From assembly GCA_022376925.1 (NCBI GenBank), contig JAIOJX010000003.1, positions 37,439,874 to 37,503,873 on the forward strand: a stretch of DNA of 64,000 nt, in the 5' to 3' direction. The notes below the pieces were generated by a model that was not told the DNA's origin, searched no databases, and worked only from the letters and a program-made list of their open reading frames with translations. Both the position numbers and the translations under genes were made by a program. Every line of letters begins with the position of its first letter. Within the stretch, counting starts at the first letter, position 1. Positions 1 through 11,877 of this stretch are shown here, in pieces. This DNA comes from Tragulus kanchil. Its lineage: Eukaryota > Chordata > Mammalia > Artiodactyla > Tragulidae.

Positions 1-166
1 GTTTTCAAACAGGATGTCTGTATTGAATGCTAAAACCCATTTCAGCATGGTGATAGCATGTTTTCCTCTTTTACTGACTAAGATAAGGAAATAACTGGTG
101 GTTTGCTATCTCTTGTATGGATTTGCTGACTTTTACTAATAATTACTTAGGTGCCATTTGCAACTA

Positions 167-600
167 ATGTGGATCTAGAGGTTATTATGCTAAAAGGAAA
201 TAAGTCAGACTGAGAAAGGCAAATGCTATATGACTCAACTTATAGGTGGAATTAAAAAACCAAAACAAATATACAAACAGAACAGAGATAAGCTCGTAGA
301 TATAGAGAACAAACTAGTGGCCCTTGGAGAGGAGAGTGGAAAAGTTGGGCAAAATAGGTAAAGAAGACTCAAAAGTACAAACTTCCAATTATAAAATATA
401 TGTCATGAGAATGTAATGCTGTAGTGCATAGCATAGAGAGGGTAGTCAATGAAATTGTAATAACAGTGTTGTGACAGATGGTCACCATATGGTCACTAGA
501 TTTATTTTGTTGATCAATTCATAATGTATATAAATGTTGAATGTATTATCTACCTGAAACTAGTATAATCTTACATGTACACTTTACTTCAATACAACAA
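167..600 (+). mobile_element. L1 LINE 3' end fragment, copy 1
   Basis: The stretch follows the 3' untranslated region of artiodactyl/carnivore L1 elements in order: the segment ending in ctaaaaggaaataagtcag, the 'agagaacaaactagtggcc' stretch, 'cataatgtatataaatgttg', then 'acctgaaactagtataat'. No reading frame is intact. The assignment is from memory of the consensus, so the subfamily is open. Confidence 0.7.
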
Positions 601-644
601 TGAAAAGGAAAAAAATAATTATTTTTATGCCTTAAGATCTGTAG

Positions 645-852
645 GAGCTTCCCAAGTGCCTCAGTGGTAATGAATCTGCCTGCCTGTGCAAAAGACATGG
701 TCATTCCCTGGGTTGGGAAAGACCCCCAGAGAAGGAAATGTCAACCAACTCCAGTATTTTTGCCTGGAGATTCCCACGATTCAGGAGCCTGACAGGCTAC
801 AGTGCATAGGGTTGCAAAGAGTCCAACATGACTTAACAGCTAAACAGCAGCA
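645..852 (+). mobile_element. Bov-tA SINE, copy 1
   Basis: A tRNA-Glu-derived head (gcttcccaagtgcctcag) is followed by the Bov-A body with its 'ccaactccagtatttttgcc' and 'ggttgcaaagagtccaacat' blocks. It is diverged from the consensus and is non-autonomous, being mobilised by BovB LINE proteins. A second copy at 1899-2106 comes from the surrounding duplication. Confidence 0.85.
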
Positions 853-1421
853 CCAACTGAAGATGTGCAAGTATAAAAAAATACTTTACTTATATCTGCA
901 GTGCATTTTATAATCATTTCTATGAAATGTAATTTGTTTAATAAGATAAGGTAATAAGTGCATTAGTTACATCATTTGTATTTTTTAGCCTATTAGAAGA
1001 AAAACATGCCTGGTGTACTTCTGACTTTTAATAAATAAAATGCCCTGATTAAAAAAGAATTGAGAGTATATCGTTTTTGGAACTAATATTAGTTGGAATG
1101 ATTCTCACCCACTCCTGATCAAGAATCTGTAAGACATGGGACTGAAGTACTGAATCAAACTTACTCTGAAACCAAAACTAATCTTTAAACCAAAAAGTGC
1201 AATAGCAGTTTGGCACAGAAAAATATTGAATTTTTAAGATTATAGTCGACTATGTTAGTTTTCAAACAGGATGTCTGTATTGAATGCTAAAACCCATTTC
1301 AGCATGGTGATAGCATGTTTTCCTCTTTACTGACTAAGATAAGGAAATAACTGGTGGTTTGCTATCTCTTGTATGGATTTGCTGACTTTTACTAATAATT
1401 ACTTAGGTGCCATTTGCAACT

Positions 1422-1855
1422 AATGTGGATCTAGAGGTTATTATGCTAAAAGGAAATAAGTCAGACTGAGAAAGGCAAATGCTATATGACTCAACTTATA
1501 GGTGGAATTAAAAAACCAAAACAAATATACAAACAGAACAGAGATAAGCTCGTAGATATAGAGAACAAACTAGTGGCCCTTGGAGGAGAGTGGAAAAGTT
1601 GGGCAAAATAGGTAAAGAAGACTCAAAAGTACAAACTTCCAATTATAAAATATATGTCATGAGAATGTAATGCTGTAGTGCATAGCATAGAGAGGGTAGT
1701 CAATGAAATTGTAATAACAGTGTTGTGACAGATGGTCACCATATGGTCACTAGATTTATTTTGTTGATCAATTCATAATGTATATAAATGTTGAATGTAT
1801 TATCTACCTGAAACTAGTATAATCTTACATGTACACTTTACTTCAATACAACAAT
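1422..1855 (+). mobile_element. L1 LINE 3' end fragment, copy 2
   Basis: Same element as at 167-600, carried in the second copy of duplication 1. It is two bases shorter through a missing GA in the purine stretch near 1583. Confidence 0.7.
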
Positions 1856-1898
1856 GAAAAGGAAAAAAATAATTATTTTTATGCCTTAAGATCTGTAG

Positions 1899-2106
1899 GA
1901 GCTTCCCAAGTGCCTCAGTGGTAATGAATCTGCCTGCCTGTGCAAAAGACATGGTCATTCCCTGGGTTGGGAAAGACCCCCAGAGAAGGAAATGTCAACC
2001 AACTCCAGTATTTTTGCCTGGAGATTCCCACGATTCAGGAGCCTGACAGGCTACAGTGCATAGGGTTGCAAAGAGTCCAACATGACTTAACAGCTAAACA
2101 GCAGCA
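1899..2106 (+). mobile_element. Bov-tA SINE, copy 2
   Basis: Same element as at 645-852, with the same private differences from the consensus. It was therefore copied with its surroundings and is not an independent insertion. Confidence 0.85.
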
Positions 2107-2325
2107 CCAACTGAAGATGTGCAAGTATAAAAAAATACTTTACTTATATCTGCAGTGCATTTTATAATCATTTCTATGAAATGTAATTTGTTTAATAAGA
2201 TAAGGTAATAAGTGCATTAGTTACATCATTTGTATTTTTTAGCCTATTAGAAGAAAAACATGCCTGGTGTACTTCTGACTTTTAATAAATAAAATGCCCT
2301 GATTAAAAAAGAATTGAGAGTATAT

Positions 2326-3240
2326 GAGAGCCATGCCAAACAACGCTAGAGGAAATAATAGAAGTGCTGAAAGGTACTAATAAGGCTGGTCAATGGGATG
2401 TGGATTGAGGGGTAGAGTGTTTAGTCAGTGAAGACTCCAAAAGGCTGAGTCTTGGAAGATGGAGGCCCTTTGCCTGGAAGATATTGGGGAGGTCAGGGTA
2501 CTTCAGCTAGAGAAGCATAAGGATCAGAAGCCTGAAAGTAAAAGAAGGCAGTGTGAACCCATAGAACTATGAATTGATCAGTGTGACCAAAGCACAGGAG
2601 GTTGACAGAAAGAAACCTAGAGAGTAACCTTCAGGGTAAGGTACACCTCATGACAGAGCTCATACTGGGGCATGGGGACAGTTTGACATGTTTTAAGTGT
2701 GGAAGCAACATGAAGTGAAGGGAAAGTTGCTTAGTTGTGTCTGACTCTTTGCAACCCATAGATGAGCCATGGAATTCTCTTGGTAAGAATACTAGAGTGG
2801 GTAGCCTTTCCCTTCCTCAGGGGATCTTCTCAACCCAGAGATTGAACCCAGGTTTCCCACACTACAGGTAGATTCTTTATGGTCTGAGCCACCAGTGAAC
2901 CCAAGAATACTGGGTTGGGTAGCCTATCCCATCTGCCAGGGATCTTCCTGACCCAGGAACCAAACCAGGATCTCCTGCATTACAGGCAGGTTTTTTTACC
3001 TGCAGAATCTCCTCCATTTCAAGCAACAAGGGGATCCCTTAACTGGTTTGAATTTTGGGAAGAACACACTGGCTGCAGCGATGAGGATAGAGAATGGTAC
3101 TGGAGGTAGGAAGACGCTTGGGAAATTCAGGGAGAGATGTACAATGACAGAAGGTCAACTCCAGTGGGCAGAAGAGTGAAGAATGAGTTTGTGTTGCTGG
3201 AAGTCCAGACTTGGCCCCCCAAGAAGATGAACTGGGAAGC
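2326..3240 (+). repeat. Old interspersed repeat, interrupted by a Bov-A SINE
   Basis: Sequence on both sides of the SINE at 2715-3003 resembles one ancient mammalian repeat: 'aaggctgagtcttggaagat' type text on the left and 'aacacactggctgcagcgat' with a purine-rich tail on the right. The family name is uncertain. Open frames here are short and not conserved-looking. Confidence 0.35.
2715..3003 (-). mobile_element. Bov-A2-like dimeric SINE, antisense
   Basis: Reads as the reverse complement of Bov-A: 'gttgtgtctgactctttgca' at the left, then 'tagcctttcccttcctcag', an intact-looking tRNA-head complement near 2870, and a second Bov-A monomer from about 2905 ('tgggttgggtagcctatccc'). The two monomers support a Bov-A2 type dimer. 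Confidence 0.75.
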
Positions 3241-3544
3241 ATAGAAGGGGGAGATGCTAACTAGAGAAAACTTACTGAGTTAAAAGAGCTTTTTATTTAT
3301 CTGTTTATCTAATGCATGAGACTTCAACAAGCTTATTGGTTAAATGGAAATACAAGGAAAGATCAGCACTAGAAATATGAGAGATAAGTTTACTTTTTAT
3401 GAGGCTTAAATAAATACAAATAAATACTAAAATAAATATTATAAATAAATACTATACTGAAGTAAGGTCCATATTTTTCTAATTATAAAATAAAGTTACA
3501 CAATATATTCAGATAATATAGATAATGATGCTTGCAATTGTTTG

Positions 3545-4085
3545 ATGCAAAGGTATGGTAGACAAGACAATGGCTCAGATGTCCATGCCCTAATTCTTGA
3601 GGCCTGTTATTATGTTCCCTTACATAGCTGAAGGGACATTGAAATTTTATTCGATGAAGGGTGTTGAGATGTGGAGATTATTCTCAATTATTTGGGAAAA
3701 TGGATTGTAGTTATAAGAATTCTCATAAAAGGGTAGAGGGATCATCAGGGTCAGAGATGGAGCTGGGAGATGTGAAGAAGGAAGCAGAGATGTGTGTGTG
3801 AGAGAGAGAGAGAGAGCCAGAGCCAGAGAGAGGTTTGAAGACACTACTATGCCAGACTTAAAGATGAAGAAGGAAGGGGTGATGAGCCAAGGAATGTAAG
3901 TAGCCTTTAGAAGCTGGAAAAAAGAAAGCAAATGGATGCTTTTCTAGAGCCTCCAGAAGGAAAGCAGCCGTGCCAACATCTTGTTTGCCAGACTTCTTAC
4001 CTCCTGAACTGCACGCTAACTATTTTGCGTTATCTTAAACCACAAGTTAGGGGTAATTTGTTACAATAGCAGAGAAAACGAATGC
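3545..4085 (+). mobile_element. MLT1-type (ERVL-MaLR) LTR fragment
   Basis: It keeps the characteristic order of this ancient LTR: 'ccatgccctaattcttgagg', a GA-rich centre at 3797-3830, 'gagccaaggaatgtaagtag', 'gagcctccagaaggaaagca', and the terminal 'gggtaatttgttacaatagc'. A GA microsatellite has grown inside it. No internal retroviral region is attached. Confidence 0.6.
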
Positions 4086-4439
4086 AAGAAGATATATGAA
4101 ATGATAACCAAAAAGCAAAGGGGAAATGGATATGCTTGATGACAAAGTTTTAAGCTTCTTATATTAATTCCAAATGATAAACCTGCCAATAGACAATTCA
4201 AAACTCAGGAAAAAAACTGAGAAAGGTTATACAAAAAGGAATAGGTGTGCCAGCAAAAAGAGTTAACAACAATGCTAATAAAAGCACACTAAAGTGAAGA
4301 GCCTGGACATAACTGAGAGACTAAGCACACAAAATCAACATAAGAGGACTAATCTAATAGAAAGTGAGAAAAGAGTAATAAGTTGATAATGTCAGAAGAA
4401 ATCCAAAAAATATAGGGAGAAATGTGATGCTAAGAAATG

Positions 4440-4990
4440 CAAATTAGAATGTCAAAATAACCCTTAAAAAACATTCTGGACAAACAGTAATGATTTATTT
4501 GACACCCAGAGTGGGCCAAGGTATAGGGAACAGACATTGCCATAACCTCAAAGTGAGGTTATAATTTAGTAAAAGCTTTCTAGAAAGCAATTTGGCATTT
4601 ATTATTTAAATGATAACTGTATATACTTTTTGATTTAGCAGTTCCATTTCTAGGATTTCATTCTTTAAAAATGCTGATTGAAGTGAACAATGATATACAT
4701 ATGAATTGAATGTTCATAGGACCATGTTTGTATAGAAAAATGGAAATAAACTAAAATGGGTATAATTAGGAGAATGTTTGAAAGACATTGGCATATTTGA
4801 ATAATGGGATAGTATGCTCCCTTTAAAGAATTGAGGTTGATAAAGTATTTATAATACGCTGGTAAGCAACCAAAGATAGTTGAAGAAAATAAACTCATTG
4901 TGATTCTATCATAAAAGGTACATATGTGTTATGTGCATTCATATATTTGTGAATTTCATGCACATATAATTTGTATCTGTATATACTTGG
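4440..4990 (+). mobile_element. L1 LINE 3' region fragment, cut by duplication 2
   Basis: Contains degraded L1 3' text such as 'tagcagttccatttctagga' followed by 'gaatgttcataggaccatg' and the 'ttaggagaatgtttg' stretch. From 4675 onward the same sequence recurs at 5737, so only the first part is single copy. Confidence 0.5.
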
Positions 4991-6802
4991 AAACAATCTT
5001 TTAGAATTTACAAGCAAAGAGTTAACAGAGAAAATGTGTGATTATAGATTTTACTTTCTGATTTATTGATTTCTCTACCATTGATATTTTTGTGCAACAC
5101 ATGGAACGTGCTTTTCTTTTATTTAGGAATGAAAAACTTATAAAATGGTGAAAATTTATTTATGTTTGAGCTTTAATGATTCTTCAGTGACTCTTAATTG
5201 AGCCCGGTGGAGAATATTCTTCTCTTGGTATCAAATGACCACTCTGACTTCATGTGGAAGAAAAAGAATCTAGCAAATTATTATTTCTGCAGAGTAGACA
5301 ACAAATAACTACTTGTTGAGTGGATAAATGAGTACATAGAAGAAAATTGACATGCTTTCATAGCTCAGAAAGAAAAGGCTCTATAAATATCTTATAGGAA
5401 CCAACACTCATTTCTTTGATGCTGTCTGAAGAAAGAAGTGTTCAAATATCTCTGGTAGTTTCTTTCCACTCCTGTTGCAGTTTTTTGAAATGATTTCAGT
5501 GCCCTGACATCAGATTGGAATTTTCATATAATACAATGTATAAACATAATTTATTAGGAAACATAAGTACAGTATGTCCAGTTGATTAAGAGTAGATTAT
5601 CTCAAGAAGAAATTCCAGAGCAGAGCGTCAGAGCAGCCCAGTGTTCTGAATCATTGAACAATAGGTTGCCACACAGTGGTAACAACTATGTCTAGTCAGA
5701 CTTTGAACTGACATTTAAGACCTCTTATTTTAAATGTGATTGAAGTGAACAATGATATACATATGAATTGAATGTTCATAGGACCATGTTTGTATAGAAA
5801 AATGGAAATAAACTAAAATGGGTATAATTAGGAGAATGTTTGAAAGACATTGGCATATTTGAATAATGGGATAGTATGCTCCCTTTAAAGAATTGAGGTT
5901 GATAAAGTATTTATAATACGCTGGTAAGCAACCAAAGATAGTTGAAGAAAATAAACTCATTGTGATTCTATCATAAAAGGTACATATGTGTTATGTGCAT
6001 TCATATATTTGTGAATTTCATGCACATATAATTTGTATCTGTATATACTTGGAAACAATCTTTTAGAATTTACAAGCAAAGAGTTAACAGAGAAAATGTG
6101 TGATTATAGATTTTACTTTCTGATTTATTGATTTCTCTACCATTGATATTTTTGTGCAACACATGGAACGTGCTTTTCTTTTATTTAGGAATGAAAAACT
6201 TATAAAATGGTGAAAATTTATTTATGTTTGAGCTTTAATGATTCTTCAGTGACTCTTAATTGAGCCCGGTGGAGAATATTCTTCTCTTGGTATCAAATGA
6301 CCACTCTGACTTCATGTGGAAGAAAAAGAATCTAGCAAATTATTATTTCTGCAGAGTAGACAACAAATAACTACTTGTTGAGTGGATAAATGAGTACATA
6401 GAAGAAAATTGACATGCTTTCATAGCTCAGAAAGAAAAGGCTCTATAAATATCTTATAGGAACCAACACTCATTTCTTTGATGCTGTCTGAAGAAAGAAG
6501 TGTTCAAATATCTCTGGTAGTTTCTTTCCACTCCTGTTGCAGTTTTTTGAAATGATTTCAGTGCCCTGACATCAGATTGGAATTTTCATATAATACAATG
6601 TATAAACATAATTTATTAGGAAACATAAGTACAGTATGTCCAGTTGATTAAGAGTAGATTATCTCAAGAAGAAATTCCAGAGCAGAGCGTCAGAGCAGCC
6701 CAGTGTTCTGAATCATTGAACAATAGGTTGCCACACAGTGGTAACAACTATGTCTAGTCAGACTTTGAACTGACATTTAAGACCTCTTATTTTAAATGTG
6801 AT
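4675..6802. repeat. Direct duplication 2 (4675-5736 and 5737-6802)
   Basis: Head-to-tail copies at an offset of 1062 bp with no spacer. The junction shows the short identity 'tgatt' (5738-5741 region), where the end of copy 1 ('taaatgtgat') meets the start of copy 2 ('tgaagtgaac'). I found no base difference between the copies by eye. The right part has no recognisable repeat or gene. Confidence 0.95.
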
Positions 6803-6910
6803 TATGCTTAATTGCATCACACTACTTAAAAATGATATCAACCTTGATAGTTTAAAAGATATTTTGGCCATTAGCTACATCATGAAGGTGAGTAAAACTG
6901 GATCTTCACA

Positions 6911-7145
6911 TGTGCTGTGCTGTGCTTAGTCACTCAGTCTTTTCCAACTCTTTGCGACCCTATAGACCATAGCCCACCAGGCTCCTCTGTCCGTGGGGAT
7001 TCTCTAGGCAGAAAGAATGAACTGGGTTTCCATACCCTCCTCCAGGGGATCTTGCTAACCTGGGGATCTTCCTAACCTAGAGATCGTACCCAGGTCTCCT
7101 GCATTGCAGGCAGATTCTTTACTGTCTGAGCCACCAGAGAAGCCC
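6911..7145 (-). mobile_element. Bov-tA SINE, antisense, copy 1
   Basis: The complement of the Bov-A body ('actctttgcgaccctataga', 'ccaccaggctcctctgtcc') ends in the complement of the tRNA-Glu head ('tgagccaccagagaagccc'). An internal 'aacctggggatcttcctaac' partly repeats the preceding block. Copies recur at 8046-8280 and, truncated, at 9398-9436. Confidence 0.85.
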
Positions 7146-8045
7146 AGTAACCCATTTCAAACGGATAAACAAGACCTAGTGATTGGCGCTGGCTTTATGT
7201 CTGAGGAGAGCTTAAAGATTAGGTCTTACAGTTAAAGTTTAAAGTTGTTTTCTATTTCCGTGCACCTATGGAACCCCCTTTCCCAACCTTTTCTATTTTC
7301 AAGTTGAACCACACATAGACACTTGGACCATTCAGAGTCTCTCCCCAGTGAATTGCAAATGGATTCAGGAGGCCAGTTCTCTAGATATGGGTAGATGTGA
7401 CCTGGAAAGTCAGGAGTGATGGTAGCTTCATGTTTCTCTGTGTGGATGGACAGCAGAGAAAGCCTATTGGGAGAGAAAGAGATGAATGGGAGAAGGGGAA
7501 AGGGGAACAGGAGAAGGAATAAGCTAAAAGATAAGGAGGAAAAGGGGGCTTCCCTGGTGGTCCAGTGGGTAAAGAGGCTCTATAAATCTTATAGGAACCA
7601 ACACTCATTTCTTTGATGCTGTCTGAAGAAAGAAGTGTTCAAATATCTCTGGTAGTTTCTTTCCACTCCTGTTGCAGTTTTTGAAATGATTTCAGTGCCC
7701 TGACATCAGATTGGAATTTTCATATAATACAATGTATAAACATAATTTATTAGGAAACATAAGTACAGTATGTCCAGTTGATTAAGAGTAGATTATCTCA
7801 AGAAGAAATTCCAGAGCAGAGCGTCAGAGCAGCCCAGTGTTCTGAATCATTGAACAATAGGTTGCCACACAGTGGTAACAACTATGTCTAGTCAGACTTT
7901 GAACTGACATTTAAGACCTCTTATTTTAAATGTGATTATGCTTAATTGCATCACACTACTTAAAAAATGATATCAACCTTGATAGTTTAAAAGATATTTT
8001 GGCCATTAGCTACATCATGAAGGTGAGTAAAACTGGATCTTCACA

Positions 8046-8280
8046 TGTGCTGTGCTGTGCTTAGTCACTCAGTCTTTTCCAACTCTTTGCGACCCTATAG
8101 ACCATAGCCCACCAGGCTCCTCTGTCCGTGGGGATTCTCTAGGCAGAAAGAATGAACTGGGTTTCCATACCCTCCTCCAGGGGATCTTGCTAACCTGGGG
8201 ATCTTCCTAACCTAGAGATCGTACCCAGGTCTCCTGCATTGCAGGCAGATTCTTTACTGTCTGAGCCACCAGAGAAGCCC
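8046..8280 (-). mobile_element. Bov-tA SINE, antisense, copy 2
   Basis: Same element as 6911-7145, duplicated with its flanks. A third, truncated copy of its last 39 bases starts the second half of duplication 4 at 9398. Confidence 0.85.
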
Positions 8281-8682
8281 AGTAACCCATTTCAAACGGA
8301 TAAACAAGACCTAGTGATTGGCGCTGGCTTTATGTCTGAGGAGAGCTTAAAGATTAGGTCTTACAGTTAAAGTTTAAAGTTGTTTTCTATTTCCGTGCAC
8401 CTATGGAACCCCCTTTCCCAACCTTTTCTATTTTCAAGTTGAACCACACATAGACACTTGGACCATTCAGAGTCTCTCCCCAGTGAATTGCAAATGGATT
8501 CAGGAGGCCAGTTCTCTAGATATGGGTAGATGTGACCTGGAAAGTCAGGAGTGATGGTAGCTTCATGTTTCTCTGTGTGGATGGACAGCAGAGAAAGCCT
8601 ATTGGGAGAGAAAGAGATGAATGGGAGAAGGGGAAAGGGGAACAGGAGAAGGAATAAGCTAAAAGATAAGGAGGAAAAGGGG

Positions 8683-8917
8683 GCTTCCCTGGTGGTCCAG
8701 TGGGTAAAGATACCGCCTTGATATGCAAGGGACACTGGTTCATCCCTGGCCCAGGAAGATCTCACATACAGAGGAGCAGCTGGACCGGTGTGTCCAATTA
8801 GGAGCCAGTGCTCTGGAGTACATGTGTCCAGAGCCGGTGCTCTGTAACGAGAGAGGCCACTGTGATGGGAGGAGGCCCACACAGGCCAAGGAATAAAGAT
8901 GGATGAAAATGAATGGA
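8683..8917 (+). mobile_element. CHR-2/SINE2-type tRNA-Glu SINE, copy 1
   Basis: The tRNA-derived head 'gcttccctggtggtccagtg' is followed by a body unlike Bov-A: 'agcagctggaccggtgtgtc', 'ccagagccggtgctctg', 'aggcccacacaggccaagga' and an A/G-rich 'aaagatggatgaaaatgaat' tail. Copied at 9839-10073. The truncated start at about 7549-7575 is a junction product. Confidence 0.75.
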
Positions 8918-8924
8918 TGGAAAT

Positions 8925-9015
8925 CAATCAGTCAGAAGGAAGAGGGGAGGACTGGGAGAAATCAGACACTCAGAAAGAAGCAGAGGCGAGAGAGTAAGAG
9001 AGAGTAAGAGAGGGT
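8925..9015. repeat. GA-rich simple sequence
   Basis: A purine-rich run with repeated 'gagagtaagagagagtaaga' units just after the SINE tail. The duplicated copy at 10081-10173 is one GA longer. Confidence 0.7.
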
Positions 9016-9838
9016 ACCACCTGGGTTCCTGAGGATTTCACAGCTCCCATGCTTTCCTAGGTCCAGATTATATTCCTATAACCATTGGCACCTTGTCCTC
9101 AAGCTATGTAGGCATGATTTCTACTAGTTGCAAGGTCAAAGTCGCACTTTAGAGCGGAGAAAAAGTAAATGTGCCTTTTGTCCAGAATTATTTCAAGCAA
9201 GTCTGGAAGTCAACTTGTCAAGATGGCCAGAGCCGTTTGCAGCTTCTGGGGTCCGTGTTTCATTCCTGGACTCTGGAGCTGAATAACCATGGAGCTGACT
9301 GTCCTCAGCCCCTGATTGTTTCCATTGTTCCATTCTGGCACTTGGGTTTCCACTGGAAGCAGGGGGCAGTTGGTTGCTTTGGAGAAATTATACATTTCAG
9401 GCAGATTCTTTACTGTCTGAGCCACCAGAGAAGCCCAGTAACCCATTTCAAACGGATAAACAAGACCTAGTGATTGGCGCTGGCTTTATGTCTGAGGAGA
9501 GCTTAAAGATTAGGTCTTACAGTTAAAGTTTAAAGTTGTTTTCTATTTCCGTGCACCTATGGAACCCCCTTTCCCAACCTTTTCTATTTTCAAGTTGAAC
9601 CACACATAGACACTTGGACCATTCAGAGTCTCTCCCCAGTGAATTGCAAATGGATTCAGGAGGCCAGTTCTCTAGATATGGGTAGATGTGACCTGGAAAG
9701 TCAGGAGTGATGGTAGCTTCATGTTTCTCTGTGTGGATGGACAGCAGAGAAAGCCTATTGGGAGAGAAAGAGATGAATGGGAGAAGGGGAAAGGGGAACA
9801 GGAGAAGGAATAAGCTAAAAGATAAGGAGGAAAAGGGG

Positions 9839-10073
9839 GCTTCCCTGGTGGTCCAGTGGGTAAAGATACCGCCTTGATATGCAAGGGACACTGGTTCATC
9901 CCTGGCCCAGGAAGATCTCACATACAGAGGAGCAGCTGGACCGGTGTGTCCAATTAGGAGCCAGTGCTCTGGAGTACATGTGTCCAGAGCCGGTGCTCTG
10001 TAACGAGAGAGGCCACTGTGATGGGAGGAGGCCCACACAGGCCAAGGAATAAAGATGGATGAAAATGAATGGA
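9839..10073 (+). mobile_element. CHR-2/SINE2-type SINE, copy 2
   Basis: Identical in private variants to the element at 8683-8917; it was duplicated passively with duplication 4. Confidence 0.75.
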
Positions 10074-10629
10074 TGGAAATCAATCAGTCAGAAGGAAGAG
10101 GGGAGGACTGGGAGAAATCAGACACTCAGAAAGAAGCAGAGGCGAGAGAGAGTAAGAGAGAGTAAGAGAGGGTACCACCTGGGTTCCTGAGGATTTCACA
10201 GCTCCCATGCTTTCCTAGGTCCAGATTATATTCCTATAACCATTGGCACCTTGTCCTCAAGCTATGTAGGCATGATTTCTACTAGTTGCAAGGTCAAAGT
10301 CGCACTTTAGAGCGGAGAAAAAGTAAATGTGCCTTTTGTCCAGAATTATTTCAAGCAAGTCTGGAAGTCAACTTGTCAAGATGGCCAGAGCCGTTTGCAG
10401 CTTCTGGGGTCCGTGTTTCATTCCTGGACTCTGGAGCTGAATAACCATGGAGCTGACTGTCCTCAGCCCCTGATTGTTTCCATTGTTCCATTCTGGCACT
10501 TGGGTTTCCACTGGAAGCAGGGGGCAGTTGGTTGCTTTGGAGAAATTATACATTTCCCAAGATTTATCCTCTTCTTTTTTCATTACAGACCACAAAGGCA
10601 GATTACTGGAGCTGGAAGGGGCTCCGAAA

Positions 10630-10790
10630 TCATCTGGCACAATTCCCCTCATTTAATAGATAAGAAAACAGACGTTCAAGGGAATGAAGAGGCTTATTCG
10701 ACATTACATGACAAATGAGAAGCAAAGCCAGGACCAGAACTTTCCAATATTAGAGTCTACTACCTGTGTACCTCCAGCTGAAGTGAGCAC
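10630..10790 (-). mobile_element. MIR SINE fragment, antisense, copy 1
   Basis: It resembles the reverse complement of the MIR core: 'catttaatagataagaaaac' corresponds to the complement of the exon-like 'cctcatctgtaaaat' block, followed by a degraded stretch ending 'gccaggaccagaactttc'. Diverged; recurs at about 11679-11839. Confidence 0.5.
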
Positions 10791-10828
10791 CTGTGTTGGA
10801 CTACAGTCAAGTAAAGAAAGCCCGTGCT

Positions 10829-11150
10829 GGACTTTCCTGGTGGTCCAGTGGGTAAGGACACCGCCTTGCAGTGCAAGGGGTGCTGGTTCGATCCCTGGCC
10901 TGGGAAGATCCCACGTGCGGCGGAGCGGGTGGACCGATGTGTCCAATTACCGAACCGGAGCTCTGGAGCGCATGCGCCCAGAGCCGGTGCTCTGCAACAA
11001 CAGAGGCCACCTCAATGGGAGGCCCACACGGGCCAAAGAACAAAGATGGATGAAACTAGACAAATGAAAGACCAGTGGAAGTGACCCACCCACCCCGCTC
11101 CCTCCCCACTCCCGCTAAAATAAATAAATTAATTAATTAATGTTTAAAAA
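10829..11150 (+). mobile_element. CHR-2/SINE2-type SINE with 16-bp target-site duplication
   Basis: Flanked by perfect 16-bp direct repeats aaagaaagcccgtgct at 10813-10828 and 11151-11166, which fixes the insertion limits. The head is 'ggactttcctggtggtccag'. The body has 'ggaccgatgtgtccaatta', 'tggagcgcatgcgcccagag' and a C-rich 3' block followed by AAAT/TTAA repeats and an A-run. The clean target duplication suggests a younger insertion than its neighbours. Confidence 0.85.
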
Positions 11151-11678
11151 AAAGAAAGCCCGTGCTATGGGGAAATGGTGATGAACTTCATGAAAAGCAG
11201 TAATTTCCTCTGCTCTGAACTTCTCAGGAGGCAGCTTAATATTCTTATTCCCTCTTGCAGAGCAGAGCATTCAGCCCTGTTCCCACAGCAAGAAAAACAT
11301 TCAACTTTTCACAGCCTTCATTTTCAGGGTCTTAGTAAACAAGAGGAAAGCCTGAGCTTATGGAACGAAAAGTAAATGTGCCTTTTGTCCAGAATTATTT
11401 CAAGCAAGTCTGGAAGTCAACTTGTCAAGATGGCCAGAGCCGTTTGCAGCTTCTGGGGTCCGTGTTTCATTCCTGGACTCTGGAGCTGAATAACCATGGA
11501 GCTGACTGTCCTCAGCCCCTGATTGTTTCCATTGTTCCATTCTGGCACTTGGGTTTCCACTGGAAGCAGGGGGCAGTTGGTTGCTTTGGAGAAATTATAC
11601 ATTTCCCAAGATTTATCCTCTTCTTTTTTCATTACAGACCACAAAGGCAGATTACTGGAGCTGGAAGGGGCTCCGAAA

Positions 11679-11839
11679 TCATCTGGCACAATTCCCCTCA
11701 TTTAATAGATAAGAAAACAGACGTTCAAGGGAATGAAGAGGCTTATTCGACATTACATGACAAATGAGAAGCAAAGCCAGGACCAGAACTTTCCAATATT
11801 AGAGTCTACTACCTGTGTACCTCCAGCTGAAGTGAGCAC
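11679..11839 (-). mobile_element. MIR SINE fragment, antisense, copy 2
   Basis: Second copy of the MIR-like stretch at 10630-10790, carried by duplication 5 at an offset of 1049. Confidence 0.5.
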
Positions 11840-11877
11840 CTGTGTTGGACTACAGTCAAGTAAAGAAAGCCCGTGCT

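Larger units (their letters stand above)
1..2325. repeat. Direct duplication 1 (1-1071 and 1258-2325, 186 bp spacer)
   Basis: Bases 1-1071 recur at 1258-2325 in the same orientation with only short indels, for example a T-run one base shorter and one missing GA in a purine stretch. Each copy carries the same L1 3' end and Bov-tA SINE. The copies are separated by 1072-1257, which does not match the continuation after copy 2, so this pair has a much longer unmatched spacer than the others. The left end may lie outside the window. Confidence 0.95.
6439..8710. repeat. Direct duplication 3 (6439-7575 and 7576-8710)
   Basis: Copy 1 ends inside a SINE ('ccagtgggtaaaga') and continues directly as 'ggctctataaat', the start of copy 2. 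In copy 2 the SINE runs on normally ('taccgccttg'). The offset falls from 1137 to 1135. Copy 2 has lost AT near its start and one T in a T-run near 7680, and gained one A near 7970. Its first part is a third copy of the tail of duplication 2. Confidence 0.95.
8242..10556. repeat. Direct duplication 4 (8242-9397 and 9398-10556)
   Basis: Copy 1 runs to 'tacatttc' at 9398 and jumps to 'aggcagattc' inside the antisense Bov-tA. Copy 2 instead continues 'tacatttcccaagat' at 10549. The offset rises from 1156 to 1158 because a GA-repeat run near 10145 is one dinucleotide longer. Confidence 0.95.

Noticed and set aside
4675..6802. Duplication by microhomology-mediated repair (junction identity 'tgatt')
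   Set aside because: Short identities of 2-5 bases at a few junctions are expected by chance, and many other junctions have none or have bridge sequence.
8367..8927. Open frame of 186 codons on the minus strand, present twice (also 9523-10083)
   Set aside because: Most of it is the complement of the SINE at 8683-8917. The second occurrence is only the passive copy in duplication 4, so conservation is not evidence of function.
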